DNA from: Kondoa malvinella
Lineage: Eukaryota > Basidiomycota > Agaricostilbomycetes > Agaricostilbales > Kondoaceae
Length of the DNA: 64,000 bases
Assembly (NCBI GenBank): GCA_039545315.1
Contig: BCIM01000001.1
Coordinates: 3,195,783-3,259,782 of the forward strand
Direction of reading: 5' to 3'
The notes under the pieces are model-generated. The model saw only the letters and a list, made by a program, of their open reading frames with translations, did no database searches and was not told the DNA's origin. Positions 26,301 to 37,668 of this stretch are shown here, piece after piece (the stretch's first letter is position 1; every line of letters begins with the position of its first letter). Made by a program: the position numbers and the translations under genes.

Positions 26301-27541
26301 GATCGCGATCGAAAGCCCACTGCTGAGGAGGAACGTCTTGCTCGCCGACGTGAATCTGATCGTCGTGAAGCAGACCGGGCGTCAGATCGGGTTCGCGAAA
26401 AGGACAAGAAAGATCGCGACCGTGAAAAGGGAAAAGAGCGGGAAGCACCAAGAGGTAGCGACCGGTCAGATCGCGAACGGCGGAGAAGTCGCAGCCGAAG
26501 TCGAGAGCGGGTCAAGCAGGATAGATCTGGGTCGAGGCGCGATGATGATCGAGAAAAGCGGGAACGCCCAAAGCAAGAGACCGAACGGAAGGTGTCTGCA
26601 TCGCAACGAGAGCCTTCGCCCAAGCGCCGCAGGGTTGACGACAAGGACGATGTAGGTCTTCTGATCTTGATGATCGATAAGAGCTCATACAGCTTTCTTG
26701 ACAGCTACACAAATGGGGAGCAGATAGCGAAAGTAAAAGCCGTCCAGTCGAACCTTTGCGAAAAGAGCCAGAAACGTCTAAGCGGAGTAAGACGCCTCCT
26801 CGAAGTCCTCGAAAGAGTGAACAGCCAGAAGAGAAGAAAGCAGGACCACCAAGAGCACCCAGTCAACCTTCAGGCTGGACCGACGATGTACCGACTGGTC
26901 CTTCACCGAAAGTTCCATCAATACCGACTGGTCCCAAAGGCAGATCAGGCTTGCCGACCGGACCACGAGGTCTTTCGATCAGCGGCAGCTCTCCAGCTTC
27001 AGCTCTGGCTTCTGCGCCAATTGCACCTAGTGCGCCTGGTGCGCCTCCAGCAGGTCCAATCAGTGGCACTGCGGACGTCATGAAAGCTGGCTTTTCAATC
27101 AAAGGACGAGCGGCTGAGGCGCCTGCTTCCTCCAAGCCGCCGCGAAACGACGCGCCTACTACAATTTCGGCTGAACGTCTGCCCTCTGGTCCTGCTCGGA
27201 CTCGCAACACGACAACATCAGAGTCGGAACGATCACGACCTGGAGGCTTGTTTGGCGCAGTGACTGGCCAGTCATCAAGCACTGGTACTGGTCAAAGCAG
27301 CGCCCGACGAGGTCGACCTTCTTCAGACGTTCGCAAGAATCGGGATTCGCCTGCTGAGAGTCCGGCTCTTCGCGACGACGAAAGCGACAGTCGAAAGCGC
27401 AAAGGCGATCTAGCATGTGAGTACTCTTGTCAGTCATCTCCACCCTTGCTGAAATTGTATGTTTCAGCTCGCATTGGTGCTGATGAGTCAAGCGGAAACG
27501 ACAAGAAAAGGCGAAGAGAGGAGAGAAGCTCTAGGCGCTAG
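20353..27541 (+). CDS. THO2: THO complex subunit 2 (Tho2/THOC2)
   Basis: A very large gene of roughly 2,000-2,150 residues. Family landmarks are EVRTRTAMFYKQQKFNLLREESEG (the strongest THOC2 signature, restored by splicing across about 20977-21039), SLIGFFNLDPTRTLDIILDVF, VGDLKSSLFILSKFNWLVGPHPEI, FSHIPMDVRYGIYGEWKER, and LFASFWCLELRDIHLPSNTY. Tho2 is the scaffold of THO/TREX, which couples transcription to mRNA packaging and export and limits R-loops. The C-terminal third, from about 25300, is disordered and rich in Ser/Pro/Arg/Asp/Glu, with RS/RD/RE dipeptide runs (SRSRSRERVKQDR), a known feature of metazoan and many fungal Tho2 tails. ATG 20353 lies 175 bp after RCR copy B; the last intron is about 27417-27468; stop TAG 27539-27541. 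Many inner introns were placed only approximately. Confidence 0.92.
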
Positions 27542-27785
27542 TAGTGTTGCTTTGTACAATAGCTTGTCGTTGAATAACTTGCTTGTTGCATAGACACATC
27601 TGACAACCCGCGCTTCATCTGTTCGTCGAAGCTTCTTACGAAACACCGCGCTCGTCTTCTGCTGCTATACGCGCTACTGATTGAAAGTACAACATGCTCT
27701 GAAGCTAGTCAGCTGCTCATGCTTGTCTGCCTATAGATCTTCGCCAGGCATTCGTCCAAGCAGAAGTTGTGAAAGCATCAAAACA

Positions 27786-29156
27786 TGGCACAAGCTCTAG
27801 GCGAAAGTCGCGGGCAGCTCCTCAGCTGGATCAATGAGCTCGTCGGCTCTCAATGGACTGCCTTCTGACACAAGCTAACATTATGCTTGAACAGCTATCG
27901 CTCAACCTCACCAAAGTCGTCAGTGCGCATAGAACGCGTAAACTTCTCGCTTTGCTGAGAGCAGCTCTTCTATCCTGTAATGCAGGAATCATGTGGATCA
28001 GGTGCAGTGTACTGTCAGGTATTTTCAAGCGTCTGTGAGGACGTCATGCAGCATCTTACTGTAATTGAACAGATTGTCGACTCTGTGTATCAAGATGTGC
28101 CGTTAAGCAAGGTCCATCTCTGATCTGTTTGCGCTACCATGTGCTGACTGGTTAGTGGTGGTCAGGTCAAGTTTGGCGCGAAGTAAGTCTGTAGCCTCAA
28201 TACAACTTGTTTTCGCTCATGCGGGTGCCCCAGGAGCGAATACGAATACATCCAGAACTTTAAAGGTAACCATATTGGACGAATTGCATGCATATTCTTG
28301 ACATGTTATAGTCCTTACTGCGGCCTTCAAGACGCACAAGATTGACAAGCCGATACCTGTTGAGCAGCTCGTTAAATGTAAGATGCAGGATAACTTGGAA
28401 ATGCTTCAATGGATGAAAAAGTATGTAATCACATCTGCTGGAATCTGTTATAGGCTGAGATACGAGGTCCAGATGGTGGGATCAGACATTCCCAGGCGAT
28501 GAATATGATCCGTGAGTCAATCACAAGCTAACCAGCGAGAAAGCTTAGGGGACATTTATATCCTACAGTATCTCGCGAAGAAAAGCACAAACCATCACAG
28601 GCAGCGGTAGTGGACCATCACGCGCAAGCTCTTCATCCGCTGCACCGAGAACAAATTCCTCAATGGGCGCAGGAGCTAGACGGCCCGTTGCTGCTGCTTC
28701 GAGCAGAGGGACGGATCAGGCTGTTCAGATCTTGACGGGGCAGATGAATGAGTTGAAAGTAAGCGTAGAGAATCTCGAGAAGGAGGTGCGTGAGATTGCG
28801 CTTGGTTCTTTGGCTTATGGCTAATGCTTGGATGCTTTTCCGCACAGCGAGATTTCTATTTTGCCAAGGTGTGTTTTTTATGTGGTGAATCTGGTGGATT
28901 GATGGATCTGATATACTGTCTCAGCTGCGCGACATTGAAATCATTGTTGGCGCAAGACTGGAAGCGTTAGGCGACGTCGATAACGATGAAGTCACCTCTT
29001 TGATCTCAATAAGGGATATTCTATACGCGACAGAGGTTCGTCGGATCTGCGGCTTTTCAGTGTAGCACTGATTCGGTCCCTTTCTTCGTCGAACAGGAAG
29101 GATTCGAAGTACCTGAAGAAGGCGAAGTTGAAGGTGACGAAGCGGAGACGTTCTAG
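27786..29156 (+). CDS. MAL3: Microtubule plus-end-tracking protein EB1 (Mal3/Bim1)
   Basis: About 250 residues in roughly ten small exons. The N-terminal calponin-homology domain is clear: ESRGQLLSWINELLSLNLTKVE, CGSGAVYCQIVDSVYQDVPL, VKFGAKSEYEYIQNFKVL, DKPIPVEQLVKCKMQDNLEMLQWMKKW. A Ser/Arg/Ala-rich linker follows (SRASSSSAAPRTNSS). The EB-homology coiled coil is LTGQMNELKVSVENLEKERDFYFAKLRDIEIIV; FYFAKLRDIE is diagnostic. The tail is acidic (EEGEVEGDEAETF) and ends in an aromatic residue preceded by acidic ones, like the EEY/F motif that binds CAP-Gly domains, though here it is ETF. EB1 dimers autonomously follow growing microtubule ends. Start ATG 27786, stop TAG 29154-29156. Confidence 0.95.
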
Positions 29157-29259
29157 AGGTTTACGAGCAGAAACTACGGGGATATCTAGATGCAATTAAA
29201 GATTCCTAATCACGAATGATGCCTATGAAATGTGTACAAAGAAAATGTCCCTCTTCGTC

Positions 29260-29707
29260 TTAGACTATCTGCAATATTATTGCTCCTGCTAATGCCAATC
29301 CGCTGATGCCGAGAGATGCTGCACTATCAGGTGAGAGATAATCGTCGCTTGGTCCAATGCCTGCTCCTCCTCTTGTCATTGGGGGTACTGGCGCGGAATC
29401 GGTGACTAAACAGCATCAGCAGCGTTCGCCGAATTATGAAGAGGACATACGATCTCGAGACTGTCTAGCAGCAGCAGGTAACGAAGCGATAGGTAGAGCG
29501 GAAGTACGCGTCGTCGTAGAATTAGATGCTGTCGAGCTATGCCACACCTTCAGCCCTGCTTCCAAGTTCGTGGAAAGGGACAGACTTTGCACTACCAGAT
29601 GCTTGAACTGGTCTTACTGACGAAGAACTCTGCGCGTCTCCCTCTTCTTCCTCTTGAGCGCGAGCAATAGCCAACAGGCTGAGAAATAGAAATCGATGCA
29701 AGTGCAT
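29260..29707 (-). CDS. Small Ser/Thr-rich secreted protein with GPI-anchor signal
   Basis: The minus-strand ATG at 29707 starts a signal peptide (HLHRFLFLSLLAIARAQ). A short acidic and Ser-rich piece follows, then an intron of about 88 nt and a Ser/Thr/Ala-rich region (SSTASNSTTTRTSALP). A second intron (about 29400-29444) leads to the end, SDDYLSPDSAASLGISGLALAGAIILQIV. A small-residue site followed by a C-terminal hydrophobic stretch is the usual GPI-attachment signal, so the mature protein is probably a short O-glycosylated cell-surface protein. Stop TAA 29260-29262. No enzymatic domain is present. It converges on EB1 with only about 100 bp between their stops. Confidence 0.66.
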
Positions 29708-30670
29708 TTGTTTGGGGTATCTGCGCGGTTCAAATCAGCTGTGTCTACCAGTCAGGATGAGGTTTATACGGACCTTGATGCTAGTGGATGCTAGTGTGAA
29801 GACAACAGAGCTTTGCGAGAATTTCTGCCTTGACGAGCAACCGCTCATGCAGATACCTGTTTGGCAGATACCAAAGGGTTGAAAGATACTCTCGTTGCCA
29901 GATCTCTCTATAGCAGCTAGCACCAGATACCGTACTGTTCAGTTCGTTCGGGCGAGACTCGCGCCCTGATTCCTTGAGTTGAGGCAGAGCCTTCGCTTGC
30001 CTATCCTTGTCTTCGACCTATATGGTTCTATCTCGTGCTGTTACTACAATAAGCCATCAAAGATGTGCTGGAAGCTTTCTTCTTGTTGTCGCTTGCCGCC
30101 GTGCTACACAGCTGCGCAGTTCAAGGTCTCGCATTATTCTGCTTACACTCGCTTGTCTGTCAGTCAACACCCGCCCTTCAAGGCTACTGTCGGACTGTCC
30201 TCTTTTCGCTCTTACCTTGAAGAAAAGAAGTCGTATTGCGACCTAAATGACTGCTGTTCGAACGTGCTTTACATTTTGCCCGCTCTTTTTACATGCGTCG
30301 CCTCTAAATCCCGGTTTCCGCTATCGGAACGCGGTAGCCCAGAGTCTTTCGTCTATCTCACCCTCATCTATGCCTCGTCTCTGTGAACTGTGTATGTTTC
30401 AAGCTGCGCCAGTGACGCGCCCCTTCTTCCTGCACAGTCCTGCGCTACGATATCTCTCATTGGATACTTCAGTACATTTGTGCTTGTACATGATAGGATT
30501 ACTGATTAGGCGATGGATGCAAACTTGGAAACGCAAGCATAAATTCAGGAGCCAGTCAACCGAGAGGTTCATTTATGCAACTTCATTGCAGAGCTAAACA
30601 TATCCGCCAGCCCCGCATTCGTCAATCTAAACACATAGTCAGCCTTCCTTCTAACAAGCAAGACCAAGTC
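29708..30670. other. Gene-poor interval, coding status unclear
   Basis: About 960 bp between the GPI-protein start (-) and the RWD-protein end (-). Open frames exist on + (29979-30386, 135 codons; 30247-30597, 116 codons), with some hydrophobic stretches but no recognisable domain, and the frames overlap one another. I see no convincing splice-supported gene. The part next to 29707 must hold the promoter of the GPI-protein gene. Confidence 0.45.
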
Positions 30671-31803
30671 TCACCTCTCGCTAACTTCTGCCAAACTCTC
30701 CACTTCAATCGCATGAGGTTTCTCCCCTTCTACCCGCAACTTCGCCTGTGCTCCTGCTGCAGCCTGCCGTTCCGCAATTACAGTCAGGCTATCTGGTATA
30801 TCGAGGTCTTGTATCTCTTCGCAGCGGACTTGCAGTGCTTGCCATTGTAGTCTTTTTATCCGAGCTAGGAATTCATCGGCGTCTTCTAGTAGGCCTTCGA
30901 TGACAATCACGCCTGCTCCAGCGTCAGCACAGAGATCGATCAGAGAGGGAAGACCTTGCCTGGATAGCTGTGACGCGCATAAGACCAGCAACGCTTTGTA
31001 AGAATAAGCTGCTCACCCTGGTTTGCTTATACCCCATAGCTGAAGCTCGCTACTCCAAGCTACAATGTCCTGTCTTACGATCAGTTTGCTACCTCTTTCA
31101 GAACTAGATGAGCTCACCTTCCGCTTAGACACTGCAAGCAAATGATGAGTCCATATTAGGATTCGCTTAAGCTGCATCATTGGCTGCATTAGGGGGCATC
31201 AGCAGCAATCTCCCTTGTCAACGAGAGAAGTCACTAGAGGAGCAGCTTCTACAGGTGTCTTCTGTTCAAGCGATATTCGCTTGGCCGAGACAGACTCTAT
31301 AGGATTATCGAGCACGTATTCTCTTAGCCATAGAAAGAGGTTGAACAGCGGAGTAGGGTCATCAGTCTGCTTTATCGTCTGCAGGCAGCCAGCGCAGAAA
31401 TCGTTCAGACGACCTTGATCTGCTCTCTCTGTGCCTAGGATCAGTCTCATGTACGCCTGACAGCCTCAAAACGCACCTATATCGTGATCTGGCTCAAGTA
31501 TGCTAGCGTCCAAACTTCCATCCGCGTCATATCTCGCTCGCAACAAGATCTTGGGCGAAGCAGAGCATTCCACATCAATCACAGGCAACTTGGCTTCTTC
31601 TACGTCTGACTGTCCTCTTTTCGCATGAGACGCATATCGAACGAATCACCAAAATAACAAACTTGTTCATCCGAAGTCCAAAAATCTCGCGAGCCAGAAA
31701 CAAAGTGCAGCTCGTTTTCGAGTAGGGAAGACTGTAGCAGAGCAATGTCTGCGCGTAGGGCTTCTATTCGTGTAGCGTCCATGTGGTTTTGGGCAAGCGT
31801 CAT
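30671..31803 (-). CDS. RWD domain protein of the RWDD2 type
   Basis: About 290 residues. The N-terminal RWD-like part begins MDATRIEALRADIALLQSSLL and continues through a beta-rich region (VIDVECSASPKILLRARY) and a helix (LNDFCAGCLQTIKQ). The C-terminal DUF1115 part, specific to RWDD2 proteins, reads RILIWTHHLLAVSKRK, DIVAWSSELQLWGISKPG, GVIVIEGLLEDADEFLARIKRLQWQALQVR. RWD domains mediate protein contacts, as in Gcn2 or ubiquitin enzymes; RWDD2 itself has no settled role. The intron at about 31166-31228 must be removed, since reading through it meets a TGA after GDCC. ATG 31803, stop 30671-30673. An ATP-binding or catalytic motif is absent, as expected. The 267 bp toward the upstream acetyltransferase gene show no gene. 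Confidence 0.82.
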
Positions 31804-32070
31804 TTAGCGGCCAGCAGGAGACATGCATCGAATAAGCACACTTCTGGCTCGTTTATTTATCCTGCTACAAGCTATCCACTGCGCCCTGTCACATCGTCTA
31901 TCATTGCATAGACCCAATGCTGGAAATTTGTGGTGATATCTTGCTGCATTGACCAGAGTCATTAGACGACTGCGATAGCCTGGCCACGACCTTGTGCCTA
32001 CAGCTGCAAGTGATCTTAATGCGTCAATCAGCCGGTCGCTGGCGCTTTCCATGGGTCAAATCAAGCATGT

Positions 32071-33091
32071 TCATGCTTTGGTAAAAGACTTCTTGAACTG
32101 AATCCATCGGGCCGCAGGGAGATCTTTGTATCCAGGAATGACATCGTCTTGTAGCAGTTGGTAACCAAGCTTGTCTTGATAGTATTTGACCTGTATTGTC
32201 CAATTCAGCCTGTACCTTGTCAATACATAAAGCAGGACTCACGTTTGATACATTACTAGCCTCGAGTACTATAGTATCGCCGTTCTTCCGAGCCTGTACA
32301 TGTTTTCAGCTAGTTTTTACTGACCCTTGTGAAAGGACAGACCTGTTCTTCGATATGTTTCATCAATGCTCTACCCAGCCCACGACCTTGACACCCTTCG
32401 GCAGCAGCAAGAAAAGCCAACGACCAGCTATCTTTGTCTCCATTTTCGCCAAAAGCTTGAGTAGCCAATTCCTCTATCCTTGAAGAAAGCTGCGAGATGA
32501 ATGAGCACCATCCAAATTCAGCACACAGACTTACTACACTAGCTACCCAATCCTCATGCTCACTATCCTCCTGCCTCGCAAGTTCTTGATACTCTTTATG
32601 ATATCGTCCTTTACTTTCAATCGAGGATTTTGCTTCTATTCCTGGTGGATAGACAAGAGCAATCGCTTGATTCCGGTTGATAGTGTAGACTTTACCGCAG
32701 GCGGACGCATCTAGGATATTGTTGCATAGACCGAGATGCCAGCGGTCTGCCTAATCAGTGCTGGTCATTCATTCTGGTGAAAGGATAGACCTTTCTTGCT
32801 TTCATACTGGACACAAGTCTGAGACTCAGAGGGATGAAGAGTATAGAAGACATACAGGACCATAATGACGCAAAGGCATGAGGGTCTCTGTGCATTGGCA
32901 ATAAGCCTAGCCCAATCTCTGACAGGGGAGCGCGAACCATTCCTCAGAGAAGACCCTATCAAAGTAGCCAGTTCCAAGATATACTCATCTAAAGAGATGA
33001 TTGGGAATGAATAGCGATTCGAAGAGAAGGGAGATGTAAAAGTACGATCAAACTGATCTCTGGACACTTCTTCGACTATATACTTTGACAT
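32071..33091 (-). CDS. GNAT-family N-acetyltransferase
   Basis: About 270 residues in four or five exons. The start MSKYIVEEVSRDQFDRTF opens a helical N-terminal half. The C-terminal half holds the GNAT core: WVASVRIEELATQAF, then DSWSLAFLAAAEGCQGRGLGRALMKHIEEQA, in which QGRGLG is the acetyl-CoA-binding Q/RxxGxG/A motif A. It ends with TIVLEASN, VKYYQDKLGYQLL (motif B with the YY..LG.. pattern) and a tail stopping at FKKSFTKA. The substrate cannot be told; similar fungal proteins act on small molecules or peptides. ATG 33091; TGA 32071-32073. Introns lie near 32750-32800, 32480-32530, 32290-32345 and 32190-32250. Confidence 0.82.
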
Positions 33092-33328
33092 GGCAGCCGG
33101 ACGCGTGAATAATGCAGATATAACAGAAGCAACAGACAGGTAGAAACAGCGCAGGAGGAAGGGTCTTGGTCGTCAGAGGTCAATGCGTCGCGTCATTAAA
33201 AGACCTCCTCGACCCGAGACAAGGCTGAACATCCACTCGTGTATAATAAATCAGACTGAGGAGCATGCGACAAACAAAACAGAGACTCTAAACAAAACAC
33301 AACACAGCGCGTAGCAGAGGACAAAGCC

Positions 33329-34026
33329 ATGAAATCGCGACAAGCATCTTCGAGCAGCAGCATTCGACCAAATCTAAAGAGGCACAGCTGGCAATCCTCG
33401 TCGTCTTCTGTTATATCGAGCTGGTCTTTCAACGAGCAAGATTCAACACATACCAAGCCTCAGAAATCCAATCTCACCAGTCTCTTTATGGCAAAAGAAT
33501 CACCTACTTTGCTCGCTATGGACCTTGCAGCATACGTACGCCGCATTGTTGTGCTCTGACGATCTGGCCCTGAGCAATTGAATAGGTTAACGAATCACCG
33601 CTCAACTCGCCCATTTCATCACCGGAACAAGTCTCTTCCTATATCGACAAGCTCTCACTCGGTCCTGCTTCGCCCGATCAACGATCCCATCTACCTGTCG
33701 AAGCTGATCAAACGCCGATCAAACGTGCTTCACCCGGCATCAAGACTTCACGCGTCACAAGCGGCTTTATACCCAGTCCAGATCGAGTAGAGACAGCGGA
33801 AAAGGAAGGGAAAGCAGAAGGATCGCAGCTGAGGAAAAAGATAGTGTTTGAAGAGGGAACCAAAGTCATTGATCAGAATCAGGAGTCTCCGGTCAGGCCG
33901 AAAAGAGCGAGAATGCCAACACCCTGGCCCTCGACGTTCAATATCGGCAAGAAGGGAGAATCAGAAGAAGAGGATGCGGGTGATATCGTGACTGTTGACG
34001 CGGATGAAGAGGACCAGGTGTTTTAA
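33329..34026 (+). CDS. Uncharacterised small Ser/Pro-rich protein
   Basis: Two exons give about 215 residues. The first is Ser-rich and basic (KSRQASSSSSIRPNLKRHS), with LTSLFMAKESPTLLAMDLAAY at its end. A GT-AG intron of about 48 nt (33539-33586) joins VNESPLNSPISSPEQVSSYIDKL. The rest is Pro/Ser/Glu-rich with many SP/TP sites (possible kinase targets), a KRARMPTPWPSTFNIGKK segment resembling a nuclear-localisation stretch, and an acidic end (VTVDADEEDQVF). I do not recognise a family; composition suggests a disordered nuclear regulatory protein. The frame joining the exons supports coding. Start ATG 33329; it is divergent from the acetyltransferase gene 237 bp away. Stop TAA 34024-34026. 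Confidence 0.6.
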
Positions 34027-34147
34027 CGTTTGTTGGGTGATCCGGGCATTCGAGATATCCTTCATCTGTATTTTGTTCATGAGATAGCCCATGCATTGTG
34101 TGATTTCGGTTTTATACAGCTTTGTTACATTGTCGTGTTCTGCGCTC

Positions 34148-37100
34148 TTACCAGACCTGTAATGAAATTAGCATACGCTGGCTTACAGAAGGAATACGCA
34201 CGTGACACTTCTTCTCGGGGTTATAGCGAGAACCAAGAGGGCAATTGAACGCCTTTGCAAACTCTTGCTCGTTCGACAGCGGACCTAGCACCCTGAAATT
34301 CGTAGGCGAATGCACGTCCGTTCTTATCCGTCGAACCTGCAGGGACGTCAGCGCGGTCCAGTCAGTCGGGTACATGAGCTTACAGCTTCTTCGGGTTTCA
34401 GTCCTCGAACCCAACCTCGCGCATATCCAATGAAGAAGAGCTGCTCTCTGTATGAAAACGAAGACCAGTAAGCACCCTTAGATGCTACTGGTGTCGAAAT
34501 CATACCTTGTATAGTTCAGACCAGGCAGTAGATAATTGTCGTACTTCTGTCCGTCGACATCACCTTCGAAGCGGCGTTTCCCTGAGTACAAAGTCAGCAT
34601 GGTCGACGCAGGTAATCATGCAACGAACAAGCATCGAAAGCTTGACTTATACCACCAGCATCTGCCAGATCTTCTCCGCCAGTCTGCTTGGAATTGATGT
34701 AGTACTTTTTCCCCTGCGCATCTTCGACATAATATTCCGCATATTGATCTTCGATACATTTCTGGCGCTTGTTGAACTCGATCGTCGTTTCCTGTTTCGG
34801 ATGAGCGAGATTATAGACACCATGGCAAAGGACTCACATTGGTCCACCAATTCGTCAGCTTGCCATTTTTGTTGAACAATCGGCCAGATTTGTCGAAAGC
34901 ATGAGACAACTCGTGTCCACTGACACTGCAAGCATAACCATCAGCATATAGCTACCATTAGTGAACAGGTCACGCCTACCAGCCGAAAGAACCCTTTGCG
35001 AACGTGTCAATATACTGCAATCGATCACAAGTAGACGAGACGCACAAAAGCCAAATACTCTGGCATCGACACCTTGAAGTAAGGTGGTTGAAGTATTCCA
35101 GCGGGGAAGGCAATCTCATTCGCTTCTGGGCTGTAATAAGCGTTCTGGTGTAAGCCAGCATCAGCATGATCATCTCAGATCAACGGGAATATGATGACCG
35201 ACAACTTCAGATGGAATCATCTCCCATTCGCCATCATCTCGCTGCCGGTTGATTTTGTTCCACATCCTCCTTTGACTCGCCAAATTCGCTCGCAAGACAT
35301 TACCAAAGTGATCCTTCTTGTCGAAGGGCGCATGGGCAGAATAGTAGTTCAGCAGGCTGGTAGGATCAGTCGTATTAGGAGAAGTGGGGAAGCCGATCTT
35401 ATGCTTGATTGCTTCTGCCTGTCCATCCATCGAATTGCCTACTGAGCCCGAACCCAGAGTCGAAACGCTAGACGGACCTTCTCCTGTGCATATCGCCTAG
35501 TCTCTGGGTCTAGCCAGTCTAATTGAGGCAGACGCTTGTAAAAGGCGTCTACTACAGCTTCAATGATTTCTTCTGCGTAGGCTTTCGAGTCGCCGGAAAA
35601 CGCTGACATCTAGACGCTCCCATTAACCGGTAATTGTATGTAAGGCGGACAGACGAACCACATAGTATCGTCCGATCAAGAAGCCGAGATTGTCTTGCAC
35701 ACTTTGAAGGCACGAATCTTCTCGTCGGGGGCGAACGCCCTCATCAATGCCGCCGATGAAATCATTCAGGCGAGTTACTTCCTTCCGAACTGTCTCTCCT
35801 GGACCAAGTAAGAGACCGAACTGCCAGATCATCAGCACAAAAGTGGTGCAACAGCTGTTCCACCAACATTCAGAGCAGTCCGCCATAGAAAATAAGCTTC
35901 AAGCGTCTCATCGCTAGTCTTCAGCATGATGGAAGTCAGATTGCCAAAGTACGAAGGTGTGCCAACTATAAGCGGATCCGGGAAACCAGGTCGAGGTGAG
36001 AAGCCAGAGAAGTAATCGTGAAAGTTGACTATGTCACCAGTGAGCTCTGTAAAATTCTTCAATGGAGATGGATTGTAGGTCAATGTAGGGTCTTCCGAGT
36101 CACCGCTTAATGCAGATCAGTCTAACCTCTTGAGGCACAGAGAAAGCTTACACATTCCACGAGACCCTAGCAAGCTCCTTCTCGAAAGCGACGACATCGC
36201 TTGCAAGCTCTTCCAAAGGCTTCGACGACTTCTCGCTTGAGATTTCCTCCAGCACATTCTCGTCGAGCGATTTGTACAAATTCACCAAGGAGCTCCGAAT
36301 GACTTCTTGGTACACGACAAGCGTGTCTTCGTCCTTGTAATAATCGCGATCGGGTAGTCCAAGTTCTATAGAAGCCAAATCAGTGCCGGAACAAAGTACT
36401 GGACGATACAGGACTGACCAGCTTGCGAAATCCAGATTCTCAGCAAGGATGGGTCATCACCAACATCGCCAGCAGCATCGTTCTCCCAGATTGCAGGAAC
36501 ACCTGCATACCTATCAGCTGACTTCATAACAACCAGATCTAATCGCACCTCTCGAATGCAGGAACAGAAGAGTATCCGTCAATCGCTCTCTTCGAGGTGT
36601 CGAGCTCTTTGGTCTCTTCGGCTTAGGCTGATCAGGTAAAGAGGTAGGCTGAGGTCGTGGGATCGGGATCCAATCCCAAGGGCTCTTGACCTGCATCTTC
36701 AAACCTCTTTCTTCATCCGCTTCCTGCCCTCTCCATGCATGCATGACCGGTCTAAGCACTTCCAAGAGCGGTTCGAGACCCAATCGATCCAGATGATCTT
36801 CGTTCATGCATGCGCCGTAAAACGCTTTAAGGTGCTGTAGGTTCGTCCGATCTGCTTCAATGTAGGATTCTGGAATGGCAGAATTGAGGATCGTGCTGAT
36901 CAGACGCTTGTTGGACTGATCAATAGCCTGAGCAGCGCCGAATAAAGCTTTATCTTCTGGTACAGGATTCTTTTCTAGCCAGCCGTTGTTTGCGAAACCG
37001 TCTATCAAGCTTGATGAGGACACATAAAGCTTCTGCAGATCATAGCGTACAGAAATCATCACAGGGATCAACAGAAGTGTCCAATCCATTCAATAGATCA

Positions 37101-37474
37101 GCCGCGTCTGTTACACAAGTCGGGCTCAGGCAGATCTCGTCGTTCTTGCTAGGACCTTTCGTTGGTACAGGGTCGAACACGGTAGATGTACTCGTAGGTA
37201 TAGGATCACGCGTCGCAGTCACAGTATGAACCGGTCTTGACGGTCTACTATCGTTGATGTGCTTCTGCCCAGCAAAGAGGCCAATAAAGATACCAGCGAG
37301 GATTAAAAGGGCGAGCGAGATGCCTAGAAGTAACTGTTCGAGTGTAGATAGGCTGCCTTTGCGATGCAGGAATTGAGGGAAGCCGTTTGCTTCGTCAGGC
37401 GTCTCCTCGTCTCGTTGAAGTAATGGAGCATCTTCTACGTCTGTTGACGCGCGTGGCTCTGACTCTCTCGCCAT
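34148..37474 (-). CDS. M13-family zinc metallopeptidase (neprilysin/endothelin-converting-enzyme type), type II membrane protein
   Basis: About 850-900 residues in many exons. A short acidic cytosolic N terminus precedes one signal-anchor helix ([22 protein letters not shown]), so the catalytic part faces the lumen or outside. M13 blocks: [22 protein letters not shown] with the standard cysteines, [16 protein letters not shown], [22 protein letters not shown] (substrate-binding NAYYxP), the zinc site [12 protein letters not shown] (HExxH) and the third-ligand region [10 protein letters not shown], where ExxAD carries the glutamate. The C terminus is the family's CxxW: CHVW. ATG 37474, stop TAA 34148-34150. 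The last exon is only nine bases (VW plus stop). Such enzymes cleave extracellular peptides; they are less common in fungi than in animals. Confidence 0.92.
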
Positions 37475-37668
37475 ATTGGACGTGGTATCCTTCGCTCAAG
37501 CGGGTATCGCGGTCAAGGAGGAACAGGTAATTAGACATGAGCTTAACAAGTGAGATATAGCAAAAACGCCCAGATCCATTATGATTAATTGACACTGCTA
37601 TATAATACTAGCTTTAAGATATCTTCTGCCCCTCAAACCGATCCCCCTCCTTACACCGATCCCCCTAA

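Noticed and set aside
25568..26644. 358-codon minus-strand frame rich in Ser/Arg
   Set aside because: It is the antisense shadow of the THO2 repetitive tail, where codon composition keeps the opposite strand open.
29979..30597. Open frames of 116-135 codons on the + strand
   Set aside because: They overlap in different frames, show no family motif and no consistent splicing; kept only as an unclear interval.
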